DNA of 64,000 bases from Paracoccus haematequi (GCA_945881965.1 CAMCVS010000003.1:62001-126000), one strand, 5' to 3'; positions 1-9,972 are shown, counted from the first letter of the stretch. Notes: generated by a model from the letters alone, not told the origin. Numbers and translations: made by a program.

Positions 1-892
1 ATTGCATAAGGGAGTCATCCATTGAAAACTTGGCACCCATCGCGATGGCAAGCATCGCGAAAAGCGACAAGGAAACCGCAACCGAAACTGCGGCCAAACC
101 CAGTGCCCGCAACAAGACCGACACTGTCCCAGCCTGCATCCAGTTGTGGAACAGGCGGGTCACGATTGTTGATAACTGACGCGGAATTTGCAGGGATTGT
201 TGCAATACAGCCAGTCGGGCCATTGCCTGCGGATCACTGACCAAACCACCCAGCCAGATCGGCACTTGCAGAATGGCCGTGTTGATCAAACCCACGGGCA
301 GGTATGTGCGAATATTCCAGATCAGTTCTTGAACCGCCTCCCGATCCCAGGTCTTCAGATTGGCATTTCGTCGGTAAAACCAGACATGACCCCACATTGC
401 GCAGATCGATATCGTTCTGAATGGCAGAAGGAGGGCGAAGAATGCCTGGTATCCAAATCCCAGGGTCACAGCCATCGCCAATCGTTCAGTAAACATGATG
501 ACAGATTGCGGACCCGCCTCTTGGTTTTCGAAATATCCTTTCGGATAAAGTTCGATCATCGTCTGCGACAGAAAGAAAATCACACCAACCGCCGCCATCG
601 GAACGTCTGTCGCGACTGTAAAACACAATACTGCGAACGTCACGATCAACCACTTTGCAAACGCAAACAGCATCCAGAATACAGGCGAAAGTCCAAGTTC
701 TTCCACAAGATTGAAATACTTACGGTCAAGGTTCATGTTTATAATCCCGACCGCTAATGTGCCGGCAAAAAACAGAACCGTTACAGAATAAAACTCATCT
801 GCTGGCATCAAAGCACGTAGTGTCAAAAATATACCGAACGCGAGCAATCCTGACCCTAATTGCAGGCCAGTGTTTACATAACGATTGCGCAT
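1..892 (-). CDS. Polysaccharide-flippase-like membrane protein (partial, runs off the left edge)
   Basis: An open frame on the minus strand runs from ATG at 892 to the window edge with no stop (297 codons). It reads as a polytopic membrane protein: hydrophobic stretches alternate with short charged loops, and the N-terminal segment (RNRYVNTGLQLGSGLLAFGI) resembles the first helix of Wzx/MATE-like polysaccharide flippases. Such proteins move lipid-linked sugar units across the inner membrane; the family call is by resemblance only. TTG at 904 or 991 are other possible starts, since the frame is open back to a stop at 1022-1024, and no clear ribosome binding site decides. The DNA is AT-richer than the photosynthesis genes (25 G+C in bases 661-720), which suggests different ancestry. 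Confidence 0.6.
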   Translation of the reverse strand, partial: MRNRYVNTGLQLGSGLLAFGIFLTLRALMPADEFYSVTVLFFAGTLAVGIINMNLDRKYFNLVEELGLSPVFWMLFAFAKWLIVTFAVLCFTVATDVPMAAVGVIFFLSQTMIELYPKGYFENQEAGPQSVIMFTERLAMAVTLGFGYQAFFALLLPFRTISICAMWGHVWFYRRNANLKTWDREAVQELIWNIRTYLPVGLINTAILQVPIWLGGLVSDPQAMARLAVLQQSLQIPRQLSTIVTRLFHNWMQAGTVSVLLRALGLAAVSVAVSLSLFAMLAIAMGAKFSMDDSLMQ

Positions 893-1138
893 CAGACGTT
901 TCAATAGTCGACCCGTTCTGTTCTTTTTAAATCTTGGTTGCGAGAAAAACAGGGCAAACGAGAAACCGCAATCCTTTAGTTCGGAAAACAACTTTGGAGT
1001 GAAAACTCCGTGTAGTCGACCTTACCAGACAAATTTGTTCCGTTAAAACAACAAGTCTGAGGATTGGTCAAGGAAACTCTGCGGTTTGCTTCCCTTGGAT
1101 ATCCTCGGATAGGTCCGCAGTGACGCCCCCTGCCCCGT

Positions 1139-1810
1139 CTACCCGTTCTGTCCCACGGGTCCGAACCCGTTGGCCAGCGTGCGCCGGGGCGCGCGTTTTC
1201 CGCGCAGGGCGGCGATGGCTTCGTCGATCCGGCCCTGGCAATCCGGGCAGACACAGAACGCCACGCGCGCGGGATGCGGTTCGGCCAGCAGCATCACCGG
1301 GGTCCATTGCCCGTTGCCGAACCGCACCGCTTGACAGAACGAACATTTTTCGTCGGCCACGTCGGGATCATGTTGCCATGGCACTAAAGGCTGCGGAAAG
1401 CTTTCGGCGTCGCGCAGGTCATGCACCACCAACACCCGGCCGTCGCGCATCGGCTGTACGGTCAATTGAAATCGTCGCATCATCGTCATGCTATCACACC
1501 GATAGTCAAGCCGAAGCGGTTGCTGCATGTCCAGCACAGCGCTGACCAGCGCGGACATGGCGTCGCGCGTGGGTTCATCGGCGATGTAGGTCATCAATGA
1601 GGTGGACAGCACTTCGTTGGCGCGCGCGCCTGCGCCGCCGTTCGACAGCGCAAATTCATCCCATTCGCCTCCGACCCAGAGCACGCGGAATTCCTGGTCC
1701 AGAACGTAGTAGGTCTGTTGAAACTTCACTATCCGGCCCGTCCCGTGCGCATCCACGGGGTCGGCCTGTTGGCCTAGCCGCGGCGAATGCGTGATTCCTC
1801 CGGACAGCAT
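1139..1810 (-). CDS. Hypothetical PAS-like protein with a C-terminal four-cysteine motif, downstream of dxs
   Basis: Up to 223 residues. The N-terminal half (about 30-130) has a PAS-like pattern (YYVLDQEFRVLWVGGEWDEF, later MMRRFQLTVQPMRDGRVLV). The C-terminal half has two cysteine pairs, CSFC near 155 and CPDC near 189, which could bind zinc. It lies 46 bases downstream of dxs on the same strand, so it may be the last gene of the puf-dxs transcript; that position hints at a sensory or regulatory role but does not prove one. The start is unsure: ATG 1810 has no ribosome binding site, and a GTG in frame about 28 codons in, just before the PAS-like part, may be the true start. No named family was recognised. 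Confidence 0.6.
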   Translation of the reverse strand: MLSGGITHSPRLGQQADPVDAHGTGRIVKFQQTYYVLDQEFRVLWVGGEWDEFALSNGGAGARANEVLSTSLMTYIADEPTRDAMSALVSAVLDMQQPLRLDYRCDSMTMMRRFQLTVQPMRDGRVLVVHDLRDAESFPQPLVPWQHDPDVADEKCSFCQAVRFGNGQWTPVMLLAEPHPARVAFCVCPDCQGRIDEAIAALRGKRAPRRTLANGFGPVGQNG

Positions 1811-1856
1811 ACACTCGTGTGCCGGGCATGTTCAATATTTGGGCAGGCGGCCGGAT

Positions 1857-3794
1857 TTATCTGACGCTGCGGCCTCCCTCGCGGTCTTGGGTCATCTTTG
1901 CGCGCAGTTCCCGCGCCGTGGCGCAGAGGTCGGCGGCGGATAATCCGGCCCAGGCATACATCTGCGCGGGGCTGGCCTGGTCGATGAACGTGTCGGGCAG
2001 CGTCAGGGTGCGGATGGCGCGCAGGCGCTGGATCTGGTCGGTGGCGGCCAGATGGTGCAGCACCAGCGCGCCGAACCCGCCCGTGGACCCTTGTTCGACG
2101 GTGATCAGCGTCGGATGCCGCGCCACCAGATCAGCGATCAGCGCGGTATCCAGCGGTTTGGCAAAGCGCGCATCGGCCACGGTGACATGGATGCCTTCTG
2201 CGGCCAGCAGGTCGGCGGCGGCCAGCACCTCGCCCAGATGCGCGCCAAAGGACAGGAACGCGATATCCGCGCCGTGGCGCAGGATGCGCCCGCGCCCGAT
2301 GGGCAGCGGTGTGCCACGTTCGGGCAATTCAACGCCACGCCCTTCGCCGCGCGGATAGCGGAACGCGATGGGGCCCGCATCATGCGCCACGGCGGTGGCG
2401 ATCATGTCGCAGAGATCGGCCTCGTCGCCCGCCGCCATCACGGTGAAATTCGGCAGATTGGCCAGAAAGCTGATGTCAAAGGCCCCGGCATGGGTCGCGC
2501 CGTCCTGCCCCACGAGCCCAGCACGGTCGATGGCAAAGCGGACGGGCAAGTTCTGCAAGGCGACGTCATGCACAATCTGGTCATAGCCGCGTTGCAGGAA
2601 GCTGGAATAGATCGCGCAGAACGGGCGCATGCCGGATGCGGCCAGTCCGGCGGCGAAGGTGACGCCGTGTTGTTCCGCGATGCCGACATCGAACACACGG
2701 GCCGGAAAGCGTTTCGCCATGATGTCAAGGCCGGTGCCCCCCGGCATCGCCGCCGTGATCGCCACCACGCGCGGGTCGCGCGCGGCCTCTTCGGTCAGAC
2801 TGCGCCCGAACACCTCGGTATAGCTCGGCGCATTGGCCTTGACCTTGACCTGTTGCCCGGTGGCCAGATCGAATTTCGCAACCCCATGGTATTTGTCATC
2901 GGCACCTTCGGCGGGGGCATAGCCCTTGCCCTTGACGGTGACGCAATGGATCAGCACCGGGCCAGAGGCGCGGGTGTGTGCCGCGCGCAGGGTGGCCAGC
3001 AGGGTCGGCATGTCATGGCCGTCAATCGGGCCGATATAGTCAAAGCCGAACTGTTCGAACAGCGTCCCGCCCCCCGGCAGGCCCGTCACGATCTGCCGCG
3101 CGCGGCGCGCGCTGTCGCGCAGCGGTCCGGGCATCTGGGCGGCAATCCCGTCCTCGGTCAGCGGCGTGGGCTGGCCGTCTTTTATCGCGATATCGTTGAG
3201 ATAGCGTTGCAGCGCGCCCACGGGCGGCGCAATCGACATGTCATTGTCGTTCAGGATCACGAACAGCCGGGTTTTCAGGTGGCCCGCGTGGTTCATCGCC
3301 TCATAGGCCATGCCTGCGGTGATCGCGCCGTCCCCGATCACCGCGATGGTGTCGCCGACCGGCATCCCTAGATCACGACCGACGGCAAACCCCAAGGCGG
3401 CGCTGATCGAGGTGGAACTATGCGCGGCCCCGAACGGATCAAACTCGGATTCCGCGCGCTTGGTGAACCCCGACAGCCCGCCCGCCTGCCGCAGCGTCAG
3501 CATCCGGTCGCGCCGCCCGGTCAGGATCTTGTGCGGATAGCATTGGTGGCCCACGTCCCAGATCAGCTTGTCGCGCGGTGTGCTGAACACGGCATGGATC
3601 GCGACGGTCAATTCGACCACGCCCAGCGATGATCCCAGATGGCCGCCCGTCTGGCTGACCACGGAAATCGTCTCGCGTCGCAGTTCGCCCGCCAATTGGA
3701 CCAGGTCCGCGTCAGACAGGCCCTTCAGGTCGGCGGGGGTGCTGATGCGGTCCAGAACGGGCGTGGCAGGGGTCACGGGGTGTGCGGCCGTCAT
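1857..3794 (-). CDS. dxs: 1-deoxy-D-xylulose-5-phosphate synthase
   Basis: 645 residues. Dxs condenses pyruvate and glyceraldehyde 3-phosphate with thiamine diphosphate, the first step of the MEP isoprenoid pathway, and so supplies precursors for carotenoids and the bacteriochlorophyll tail. Visible motifs are the thiamine-diphosphate segment [19 protein letters not shown], the catalytic-glutamate region [16 protein letters not shown] and a C-terminal transketolase domain ([13 protein letters not shown]). ATG 3794 was chosen because GGAG lies five bases upstream and the protein then has normal length; an ATG at 3848 would add 18 unconserved residues. It follows pufX, as the dxs copy of Rhodobacter does, behind strong hairpins that probably reduce read-through from puf. 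Confidence 0.95.
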   Translation of the reverse strand: MTAAHPVTPATPVLDRISTPADLKGLSDADLVQLAGELRRETISVVSQTGGHLGSSLGVVELTVAIHAVFSTPRDKLIWDVGHQCYPHKILTGRRDRMLTLRQAGGLSGFTKRAESEFDPFGAAHSSTSISAALGFAVGRDLGMPVGDTIAVIGDGAITAGMAYEAMNHAGHLKTRLFVILNDNDMSIAPPVGALQRYLNDIAIKDGQPTPLTEDGIAAQMPGPLRDSARRARQIVTGLPGGGTLFEQFGFDYIGPIDGHDMPTLLATLRAAHTRASGPVLIHCVTVKGKGYAPAEGADDKYHGVAKFDLATGQQVKVKANAPSYTEVFGRSLTEEAARDPRVVAITAAMPGGTGLDIMAKRFPARVFDVGIAEQHGVTFAAGLAASGMRPFCAIYSSFLQRGYDQIVHDVALQNLPVRFAIDRAGLVGQDGATHAGAFDISFLANLPNFTVMAAGDEADLCDMIATAVAHDAGPIAFRYPRGEGRGVELPERGTPLPIGRGRILRHGADIAFLSFGAHLGEVLAAADLLAAEGIHVTVADARFAKPLDTALIADLVARHPTLITVEQGSTGGFGALVLHHLAATDQIQRLRAIRTLTLPDTFIDQASPAQMYAWAGLSAADLCATARELRAKMTQDREGGRSVR

Positions 3795-3936
3795 GGCAGG
3801 CTCCGGGTTGATGCAGGATGGCAAAAGGGTGCCGTGCGTGTTCGGCACGGCACCAGGTGCCTGTCGCCAACAGGAAAGGGAACCGGGCTGTGGTCAGGCC
3901 CCGGAACCGGGCAGGCGATGCGCCCGGATGCCCTGT

Positions 3937-4008
3937 CCGGGGCGGCGCACCGCAACGCCCCGGAAGATCATGGCCCCTCCGGGGCGGCGTTTGGCACCGC
4001 CCCGGAGG
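3937..4008 (-). terminator. Tandem GC-rich hairpins downstream of pufX
   Basis: Two stem-loops lie between pufX and dxs. The one nearer pufX pairs 3976-3987 with 3997-4008, a perfect 12-bp stem with a nine-base loop. The second pairs 3937-3944 with 3956-3963, an 8-bp stem. Neither is followed by a long T run, so they may act as partial terminators or as 3' ends that protect the puf mRNA, as known for Rhodobacter pufX. Confidence 0.7.
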
Positions 4009-4021
4009 ATGTCGTCAGGTG

Positions 4022-4240
4022 TCAGACGTTCCGCGTGTCGGTGGTGATCGCGCTGTAGGGCGACGGTGCCTGCTTGCTTTCCGCGGGCAGCAACTGCCCC
4101 AAAGCCCAGATGCCGTACATCACCACACCAATCGTCACCAGAACAGCAGCGGCCCAACCGGCACCTTTTGCCATCTGACCCAGCCCCCAATACATGAGAT
4201 GGGCAGTGCGGCCTTCGTCAAAGTAGTCTTTGTTTGCCAT
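4022..4240 (-). CDS. pufX: Reaction centre-LH1 protein PufX (divergent)
   Basis: 72 residues. PufX opens the LH1 ring so that quinone/quinol can exchange with the reaction centre. After a short polar N-terminus the segment QMAKGAGWAAAVLVTIGVV forms one transmembrane helix, followed by a proline-containing tail (LLPAESKQAPSPYS). The QM.KGAGWA start of the helix and the LP....QAP tail match what is known of Rhodobacter PufX; the rest is divergent. ATG 4240 has GGA a few bases upstream and is nine bases from the pufM stop. PufX is restricted to the Rhodobacter lineage and its close relatives, which makes this gene the best clade marker in the window. Confidence 0.88.
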   Translation of the reverse strand: MANKDYFDEGRTAHLMYWGLGQMAKGAGWAAAVLVTIGVVMYGIWALGQLLPAESKQAPSPYSAITTDTRNV

Positions 4241-4248
4241 GGTGATCC

Positions 4249-5172
4249 TCAATTCAACGGCGCAAAGCCGTGGTCCTGTGCCCAGATGTACCAGTTGTCC
4301 ACCACAGTGCCGGTCAACAGGATGCCGATACCGCCGGTCAGCGTTACCAGCACCGCAAACCACCAGGCCCAGCGATGGATGCCTTCCATGGTGGCGTTGA
4401 AGCCCATGGTCCAGCGCCAGAACAGCGCCGCACGTTCCGAAGCCGTGCCCCGATCCGCGATCTGTTCCAGTTCCCGGTCGCCGCCAAAACGTGACACCGC
4501 CAGAATGGTCGCCCCGTGCATCGCAAACAACAGCGCCGATCCATACAGGAACACGATCGACAGCGCGTGGAAGGGGTTATAGAACAGATTTCCGTAAGTA
4601 AGGCTGAACAGGTTGGTCCAGTCCAGGTGGCTGAAGATGCCGTAGGGCACAGCGTGGCTCCACGATCCCATCAGCACCGGCCGGATCAGACCCAGCACCA
4701 GAAACAGCCAGATGGCGCTGGCGAAGGCATAGCTCACATGCTTGCCCATGCCGAGGGCGACAGCGCGCATGTAGGTCCGCAGCCACCAGGTGATCACCGA
4801 CACCAGCAGGAAGAAGCTGGCGATCAGCCACAACCCGCCTTCGGCCAGCGGCGCGAAACCAAGGCCGTATTCTTCGGCTGGCGGTTCCAGGCTGAACCAG
4901 AACAGGTCGCGCAGGAACACCGCCGGGTTGAGGTCGGCCTGATACCAGAACCATGCCCCGCACAGCATGAACCAGATCGCCCCGGTTGCCAGCGAAACCA
5001 CCCCCAGCGTGCCCAGATAGATCGGGCCAAGCTGGGCGTTGCCGAACCATCCCGCGAGGGTCGAGAACCCGCCCCCCGAGGTGCGGTTCTGCACCTCGAC
5101 GTCTTCGATCATACCCGGTTCAACATGTCCGCGGACCTGCACCTGGGTAAAGATGTTCTGATACTCAGCCAT
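4249..5172 (-). CDS. pufM: Photosynthetic reaction centre M subunit
   Basis: 307 residues, the usual length. PufM is a core transmembrane subunit that binds bacteriochlorophylls, a bacteriopheophytin, the quinones and the non-haem iron. Conserved segments are [16 protein letters not shown], the reaction-centre signature [40 protein letters not shown] with a cofactor-binding His, and a C-terminal iron-ligand region ([12 protein letters not shown]). It overlaps pufL by eight bases, so the two subunits are translationally coupled. No C-terminal extension toward a pufC cytochrome subunit is present; pufX follows instead. Confidence 0.98.
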   Translation of the reverse strand: MAEYQNIFTQVQVRGHVEPGMIEDVEVQNRTSGGGFSTLAGWFGNAQLGPIYLGTLGVVSLATGAIWFMLCGAWFWYQADLNPAVFLRDLFWFSLEPPAEEYGLGFAPLAEGGLWLIASFFLLVSVITWWLRTYMRAVALGMGKHVSYAFASAIWLFLVLGLIRPVLMGSWSHAVPYGIFSHLDWTNLFSLTYGNLFYNPFHALSIVFLYGSALLFAMHGATILAVSRFGGDRELEQIADRGTASERAALFWRWTMGFNATMEGIHRWAWWFAVLVTLTGGIGILLTGTVVDNWYIWAQDHGFAPLN

Positions 5173-6013
5173 TTACGCCTCCCGCGATATCGGCCCACCA
5201 GGGAAGTTGCAGCCACCAATCCCACCAGACGACCCACTGGTCGAACCAGATCGTGCCCGAGATCACGATGCAGATGGCCGACCAGAAGCCCGCGTTCAGC
5301 GCCAACAGCAGGCCCAGGCGATGGATGCCCAGAGTGCCGATCGAATAGCCGATCAGGTCGCGGAAATAGGTGTCCTCGTGGTCGGGCGTGCGCATCTTCT
5401 TGCCCTTTTCAGGGTTGGCTGCCGACAGGATCAGCGCACCATGCAACGCCAGCGCGAGGCTGTTCGTGAAGAAGAACGTCACGGCGATCATGTGGGCGGG
5501 GTTGTAGTGAAAGTTGCCGTATTGGTAGCCCGTGTTGGACACCCAGTCGAGGTGGCTGAAAATGCCATAGGGGAACGCATAACCCCAGGCACCCATCAGC
5601 AAGGGCCGGATCACCACCAGTGTGACATAGGCAAAAATCGCCATGCCGAAGGCAAAGGGCACGTGATAGCCCATCCCCAGCTTGCGGCAGATTTCGACTT
5701 CGCGCAGCATCCAGCTGACGAAGGCGCCGATGGCACAGATCGTGATGACCTGCCACAACCCGCCTTCGGCCAAAGGCGCAGCCGCAAGGCCAAGCGCGAT
5801 GTCCGGAGGGTTGATCGAAATGAGCCACGGGTTCCACGTGCCTTGCAGCACCGCCCCCCAGAAGATCAGAAGTGTCCCGAGCGCGGCGAAGAAGAAGGTG
5901 GTGACCCCGAAAAAGCCCACATAGAAAGGCCCGACCCAAAAGTCGAAAAGGTTACCACCAACCAGCGTGCCGCCGGGAACACGGTATTTGCGTTCGAAGC
6001 TGAGCAATGCCAT
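5165..6013 (-). CDS. pufL: Photosynthetic reaction centre L subunit
   Basis: 282 residues, the standard length. It pairs with PufM to hold the special pair, accessory pigments and quinones. Typical stretches are [20 protein letters not shown] at the start, [20 protein letters not shown] around the special-pair helix, [20 protein letters not shown], and the iron-ligand region [20 protein letters not shown]. It is separated from pufA by 130 bases that contain a strong hairpin, matching the known differential stability of pufBA and pufLM mRNA. Confidence 0.98.
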   Translation of the reverse strand: MALLSFERKYRVPGGTLVGGNLFDFWVGPFYVGFFGVTTFFFAALGTLLIFWGAVLQGTWNPWLISINPPDIALGLAAAPLAEGGLWQVITICAIGAFVSWMLREVEICRKLGMGYHVPFAFGMAIFAYVTLVVIRPLLMGAWGYAFPYGIFSHLDWVSNTGYQYGNFHYNPAHMIAVTFFFTNSLALALHGALILSAANPEKGKKMRTPDHEDTYFRDLIGYSIGTLGIHRLGLLLALNAGFWSAICIVISGTIWFDQWVVWWDWWLQLPWWADIAGGVNG

Positions 6014-6102
6014 GCCCGTGTCTCCGCTGTTGCGGGACGGTCCTCTGCCGGTCTGGCGCGGGAGCGTGCCGAGGGTTTAAGCTATGATGTAGCCGATATG
6101 TC

Positions 6103-6129
6103 GCGGGCAGCACCGCTGGTCCTGCCCGC
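6103..6129 (-). promoter_or_regulatory. pufA-pufL intercistronic hairpin
   Basis: GCGGGCAG (6103-6110) pairs with CTGCCCGC (6122-6129). After one mismatch, ACC pairs with GGT around a three-base loop. It sits just downstream of pufA. In Rhodobacter a hairpin at this place blocks 3'-5' decay and leaves pufBA mRNA in excess over pufLM, which sets the LH1:RC ratio; the same role is inferred here. Confidence 0.8.
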
Positions 6130-6143
6130 CACAAGGGTCGCCA

Positions 6144-6320
6144 TCAGTTGGCAGCGGCCGCACGCTCGTACTTGGCGTTTGCGATTTCGAACCAGTTGTA
6201 GCCGGGGTTCGACAGCAGAACGAGGTGGATCATCGCTGCCAGCAGGAACAGGAACACGCCCTGTGCCACGAACACGCGACGGGGATCGAAAATCAGCCAG
6301 ATTTTGTAGAATTTGGACAT
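6144..6320 (-). CDS. pufA: Light-harvesting LH1 alpha polypeptide
   Basis: 58 residues. The alpha subunit of the core antenna is a single-helix membrane protein that binds bacteriochlorophyll a. The N-terminus [20 protein letters not shown] and the core [15 protein letters not shown], with the pigment-liganding His of AAMIHL, are diagnostic. ATG 6320 has GAGGATC upstream; an in-frame ATG at 6374 would start inside pufB. The gene begins 13 bases after the pufB stop. Confidence 0.97.
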   Translation of the reverse strand: MSKFYKIWLIFDPRRVFVAQGVFLFLLAAMIHLVLLSNPGYNWFEIANAKYERAAAAN

Positions 6321-6333
6321 TTTTTGATCCTCC

Positions 6334-6483
6334 TCAGAACCACGGACGCCAGATGAAGACGGCCAGGTGTGCAACCACGGCCACGGCGGTGAAGAGCATA
6401 AGCCCGCTCATGTAAACAGAATGCAGTTCCTGCGCCTGTTCGTCGGTGAGACCTGTGAAGCTCAGGTCAGATTTATCAGCCAT
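6334..6483 (-). CDS. pufB: Light-harvesting LH1 beta polypeptide
   Basis: 49 residues, the normal size. The beta subunit pairs with PufA in the LH1 ring. It begins [20 protein letters not shown], carries [20 protein letters not shown] with the bacteriochlorophyll ligand His near residue 39, and ends FIWRPWF, a classic LH1 beta terminus. ATG 6483 is preceded by GGAGG at good spacing, the strongest ribosome binding site in the puf operon and in keeping with high expression. Longer in-frame starts up to 6546 lack support. Confidence 0.97.
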   Translation of the reverse strand: MADKSDLSFTGLTDEQAQELHSVYMSGLMLFTAVAVVAHLAVFIWRPWF

Positions 6484-6565
6484 ACTATCCTCCGGATTGT
6501 CAGACTGTGCCGCAGACCCTGCGGCCGGGTAACGGGCGGGCATCATGCCTTTCCGCGTTTTCCAT

Positions 6566-6588
6566 CAGGGCCGGGGACACCGGTCCTG
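6566..6588 (-). promoter_or_regulatory. Hairpin in the pufQ-pufB leader
   Basis: Bases 6566-6574 pair with 6580-6588 (nine pairs, one of them G-T) around a five-base loop. It lies in the 186 bases between pufQ and pufB. A 14-base palindrome, GCCCTGATCAGGGC at 6663-6676, also overlaps the pufQ stop. In Rhodobacter this interval holds processing sites that separate pufQ from pufBALMX, and these structures could serve the same end. No confident promoter was picked out. Confidence 0.55.
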
Positions 6589-6669
6589 ACGAACTCTTGC
6601 ACCGGACGGGCGGGCGCACCGCGTTCGGAAATCACCGGCCTGTTGGGGCCGGAATAGCGTCAGCCCTGA

Positions 6670-6903
6670 TCAGGGCCGGAAAAGCATCGGCGTGACCGTC
6701 GCCGCTTCGCGCCAGGCGCGCACGAACGGACCATCCACCGGCAGGCGCTGCGTCGTGACCAGCGTCCACAGCCACATCACGGACACGATGGGCAGGGCGG
6801 CCAACAGGATCAGCACGAAATAGGTGACAAATTCAGCGCGCGGGGTGCGCGCGGGATAGCGGGTGTGCGACACATGGGCGCCATTGGCGGTATGATCGGT
6901 CAT
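6670..6903 (-). CDS. pufQ: PufQ, bacteriochlorophyll/antenna assembly factor
   Basis: 77 residues with one transmembrane helix ([20 protein letters not shown], about 24-43) and the conserved C-terminus [20 protein letters not shown], which matches Rhodobacter PufQ. PufQ is thought to act as a carrier or regulator in bacteriochlorophyll synthesis for the antenna. Its ATG at 6903 overlaps the bchZ TGA (ATGA), so it is coupled to the bchCXYZ part of the superoperon. Confidence 0.92.
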   Translation of the reverse strand: MTDHTANGAHVSHTRYPARTPRAEFVTYFVLILLAALPIVSVMWLWTLVTTQRLPVDGPFVRAWREAATVTPMLFRP

Positions 6904-8381
6904 GACACGGCTCCTTGGGGTTTGGAGGCCTGTGCGGAGGTGCCGCGAAGTGCCTCGACGTATTCGACGACCACGCGTTCCGACCCTTGGTCGAGCGCGT
7001 GTTTCTCGGCCGCGTCGCGTAAGGAGCGCGCGGCGGAAATCCGGGTCAGCAGCGGATGCTCTTCCAGGATGCGTTGCAACGCGGCGGACGCGTCGGCATC
7101 CCAAGGCATGTCGCGCCGCAGGGTGGTGGGGGTGGCGGCCGCGCTGTCCATCTCGGACCCCAGCGGCAGGATATGGAACAGCGCGTCGAACAACCCGTTG
7201 CAGACCTCTTGCAGGATCCACACGGTGCCCGCGTAGCCCATCATCGGTGTGCCCGTGGCGCGGCGGATCGCAGCGCCCGGAAATGACGCGGCGATGAAAC
7301 TGGGCGCGGGTCCGAACCCGGCCTTCAGTTCCGCCATGTACATCTTTTCGTTGATCGACCCCATCACGATCAAGGGCCGGGTGCGACGCAACTCGGCGCG
7401 GACCAGTTCATTGTTGGTCTTTTTGCCGGCCAGACGCGGGATGGCGAAGGCGCAGGGCAGCCCCATCTCGTCTTCCAGAAAGTGCCGGATGCCGCGGGTG
7501 TAGGTTTCGTTGGCCACGATGGCAAAGCTGGCGGTGGCAAAGAAATCCTGCGTCACCGACCGCCACAGATCCCACAGGGGTTTCAGCGTGGAATGGCGCT
7601 CGCGTTCGATGAAGGGTTCCGGGTCCAGCCCCAGCATCTCGCCCAGCGTCCGCAGGAACCGCGTCGTGCTGTCTAGGCCGATGGGCGCCTGCAGATAGGG
7701 TTTGCCCAGCACCTCGGCCAATCCCCGGCCAAATTCGCGGTACATCACCACGTTGACGTCAGCGTTGACCAGATTGCGCATTTCGGCCAGATGCGCGCCC
7801 AGCGGCAGCACCATGTTGACCTCGGCCCCGATGCCTTCGATCAGGCGGCGGATTTCGTGCAGGTCGGACGACATGTTGAACACGCCATACATCGGCCCCA
7901 GGATATTCACGCGGGGCTTGGCCCCTGCGGCGCGCGGCGTTTCCACCGGCATCCGGCCCTTGGTCTGGCCAAATTCGGTGAACAGCCAGGTCATCGCGCG
8001 GTCGGCGGCCTGCCATTGATCCTCGTCGATGGTGCGCGGCAGAAAGCGTTGGATATTCGTGCCCTGCGGCGTGACACCGCCGCCGATCATCTCGGAAATC
8101 GACCCCGTGACCACCACCGCAGGCAGCGCCGGGTCCAGCGTTTTCCACGCCCGCGCCATCGACGCTTCGGTTCCTTGGGTCATCTCGTCTTCGCCAAGGC
8201 CCGTCACCACGATGGGCAATTCATGCGGCGGCAGACCGTCGGTGTAATGCAGGACGGACGTGACGGGAAGGTTTTCGCAGCCCACCGGGCCGTCGATGAC
8301 GACCTGCAAGCCCTTGACAGCGCAGAACGCATAGACCGCGCCCCAATAGCCGCCCGCCCGATCATGATCTTGCACCAGCAT
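6900..8381 (-). CDS. bchZ: Chlorophyllide a reductase subunit BchZ
   Basis: 493 residues. BchZ and BchY form the catalytic part of chlorophyllide a oxidoreductase, a nitrogenase-like enzyme that reduces ring B with electrons from BchX. The N-terminus [19 protein letters not shown] and [20 protein letters not shown], with the cluster-ligand Cys, are typical. ATG 8381 shares one base with the bchY stop (TGATG); a longer frame reading back inside bchY was discarded because that part is not BchZ-like. Confidence 0.96.
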   Translation of the reverse strand: MLVQDHDRAGGYWGAVYAFCAVKGLQVVIDGPVGCENLPVTSVLHYTDGLPPHELPIVVTGLGEDEMTQGTEASMARAWKTLDPALPAVVVTGSISEMIGGGVTPQGTNIQRFLPRTIDEDQWQAADRAMTWLFTEFGQTKGRMPVETPRAAGAKPRVNILGPMYGVFNMSSDLHEIRRLIEGIGAEVNMVLPLGAHLAEMRNLVNADVNVVMYREFGRGLAEVLGKPYLQAPIGLDSTTRFLRTLGEMLGLDPEPFIERERHSTLKPLWDLWRSVTQDFFATASFAIVANETYTRGIRHFLEDEMGLPCAFAIPRLAGKKTNNELVRAELRRTRPLIVMGSINEKMYMAELKAGFGPAPSFIAASFPGAAIRRATGTPMMGYAGTVWILQEVCNGLFDALFHILPLGSEMDSAAATPTTLRRDMPWDADASAALQRILEEHPLLTRISAARSLRDAAEKHALDQGSERVVVEYVEALRGTSAQASKPQGAVS

Positions 8382-9901
8382 CAGATCATCTCCTCGGCCT
8401 TGGCGGCGCGCGCCAGTTTGTCGAGTTTTTTCTGATGCGCGGCGCGGAAATCGGGGCGCAGGTTCGGCGCGCCTTCCCAAATGCCTGCGGTATCGCCAGT
8501 GCCGACACCTTCGAAAAAGTCGCGCATTGTGGCCATGCGGGTCTTGTTGCCCATCGCGGCGGTGACAACCTGTGCAAGGCTCCCCGCCCCCGCCGGTCCC
8601 ATCAGGGGCCGCGCGGAAATCAGGTTGGTGAAATACAAGGACGGGATGCCCGCCTGTTTCGCCTTTTGCACCACAGGCGTGGTGCCGATGGCGAGGTCGG
8701 GGGCAAACGCCTCCATCGCGGCCAGATCGTTTTCCAAAGACGCGCGGAATTGCACCACCACGCCCTTGGCGGCCAGCCATTCGGCGTCGCCCATGTTCCA
8801 CGGCGTCTTGGCGCAGGCGGTGCCGACATAAGGCACGTCCGCGCCGCTTTCGATCAAAAGACGCGCGACCAGCAATTCGCTGCCCTCATAGCCCGATAGG
8901 GTGATGCGGCCCTTGATCGGGCTTGCAGCCAGCGCGCCCTTGATCGCCGGGCCAAAGGCGTTTTGGGCTGCGGCGATGCGGGCAGGATCGACGTCATAGG
9001 CAGCGCCAATCGCGGCCAGCCACGCCATCGTGCCATCATAACCCACCGGAGCAGACCCCACGACCGTGCGGCCCGCCGCCTGAAATTCACGCACGGAAGC
9101 GGTATAGAACGGGTGGATCGCGGCGACCACCTTGCTGTCCAGCGCGGCATACAACTCGCGCCATTCGCGGCAGGGCACCACGGGACCGGCGGCCAGACCC
9201 ATGGGGGCCAGCATCGCGCCGATCATCATCGGGTCCGCCGGGAACATCTCGCCCAGCAGGGCAACAGTAGGCCGGTCAGAACGGCCCTGCGCGGGGGCGG
9301 CCACCGGGCCTGCCATGATTTCCGCGCGGGCATATTTCAGCATCGCCCCGGCCAGCACATCCTTGGCCTCGGCATGGGTCGGCACGCCGAACCCCGGCAC
9401 GTCGATGCCTACCACGCGTACGCCGTTGATTTCATCTGGCAACAGCTTCAGCGGCACGCCGGACGCGGTCGGCACGCACAGGTTGGTGACCACGATGGCG
9501 TCATAACGATCCGGGTCGGCCAGCTCATGCACCGCATCACGAATGTCTTCGAACAGCTTGCCGGTGACCAGGGATTCCGAATTGAACGGCACGTAACCCA
9601 CGCTGCGGCGCGCGCCGTAGAAGTGGCTGACAAAGGTCAGGCCATAGACACAGCAGGCCGATCCCGACAGCACCGTGGCGACCCGGCGCATCCGCAGGCC
9701 GACGCGCAATGACCCAAAGGCGGGGCACATCGACTGCGGTTTGTCATGCGGGCCTTGCGGGTAATCGGCGGCGTAACGGTCGAGGATTTCCGAATTGCCG
9801 GCGGCGCGCGCAGCGGCCTCCATCTGGGTGGCGCCCGCGTGGCAGCCCATGCCGTCAACCGGCTGGCCATCGGTGGTATGGATCACGGGCGCGTCGGACA
9901 T
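8381..9901 (-). CDS. bchY: Chlorophyllide a reductase subunit BchY
   Basis: 506 residues, normal for the family. It is the alpha-type partner of BchZ in the nitrogenase-like chlorophyllide a reductase. The N-terminal half carries cysteines for the iron-sulfur cluster ([35 protein letters not shown]) and [20 protein letters not shown] follows. ATG 9901 shares a base with the stop of a tiny upstream frame (see 9901-9972). The gene sits between bchX and bchZ in the expected order. Confidence 0.96.
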   Translation of the reverse strand: MSDAPVIHTTDGQPVDGMGCHAGATQMEAAARAAGNSEILDRYAADYPQGPHDKPQSMCPAFGSLRVGLRMRRVATVLSGSACCVYGLTFVSHFYGARRSVGYVPFNSESLVTGKLFEDIRDAVHELADPDRYDAIVVTNLCVPTASGVPLKLLPDEINGVRVVGIDVPGFGVPTHAEAKDVLAGAMLKYARAEIMAGPVAAPAQGRSDRPTVALLGEMFPADPMMIGAMLAPMGLAAGPVVPCREWRELYAALDSKVVAAIHPFYTASVREFQAAGRTVVGSAPVGYDGTMAWLAAIGAAYDVDPARIAAAQNAFGPAIKGALAASPIKGRITLSGYEGSELLVARLLIESGADVPYVGTACAKTPWNMGDAEWLAAKGVVVQFRASLENDLAAMEAFAPDLAIGTTPVVQKAKQAGIPSLYFTNLISARPLMGPAGAGSLAQVVTAAMGNKTRMATMRDFFEGVGTGDTAGIWEGAPNLRPDFRAAHQKKLDKLARAAKAEEMI

Positions 9902-9972
9902 CAGCGGAGACCACCCGCTTGCAAGGCGCGCAGCGCCGCTTCGAGCTGTTGCAGCAGTTCCAGATCAAACAT
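9901..9972 (-). CDS. Possible 23-residue peptide bridging bchX and bchY
   Basis: A short frame starts with an ATG (9972) inside the last codons of bchX and ends with a TGA that shares a base with the bchY ATG. It would encode [20 protein letters not shown] plus three residues, an amphipathic leucine/alanine helix. It overlaps both neighbours in the stop-start style used throughout this operon, so ribosomes could pass from bchX to bchY through it. It may be a coupling leader or chance; no homolog is known to me. Confidence 0.3.
   Translation of the reverse strand: MFDLELLQQLEAALRALQAGGLR

Noticed and set aside
188-757. 189-codon plus-strand frame at the left end
   Set aside because: It is antisense to the flippase-like membrane protein, whose minus-strand frame has clear helix patterns.
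2052-3371. 439-codon frame antisense to dxs
   Set aside because: It is a shadow of dxs codon use with no recognisable domain or ribosome site.
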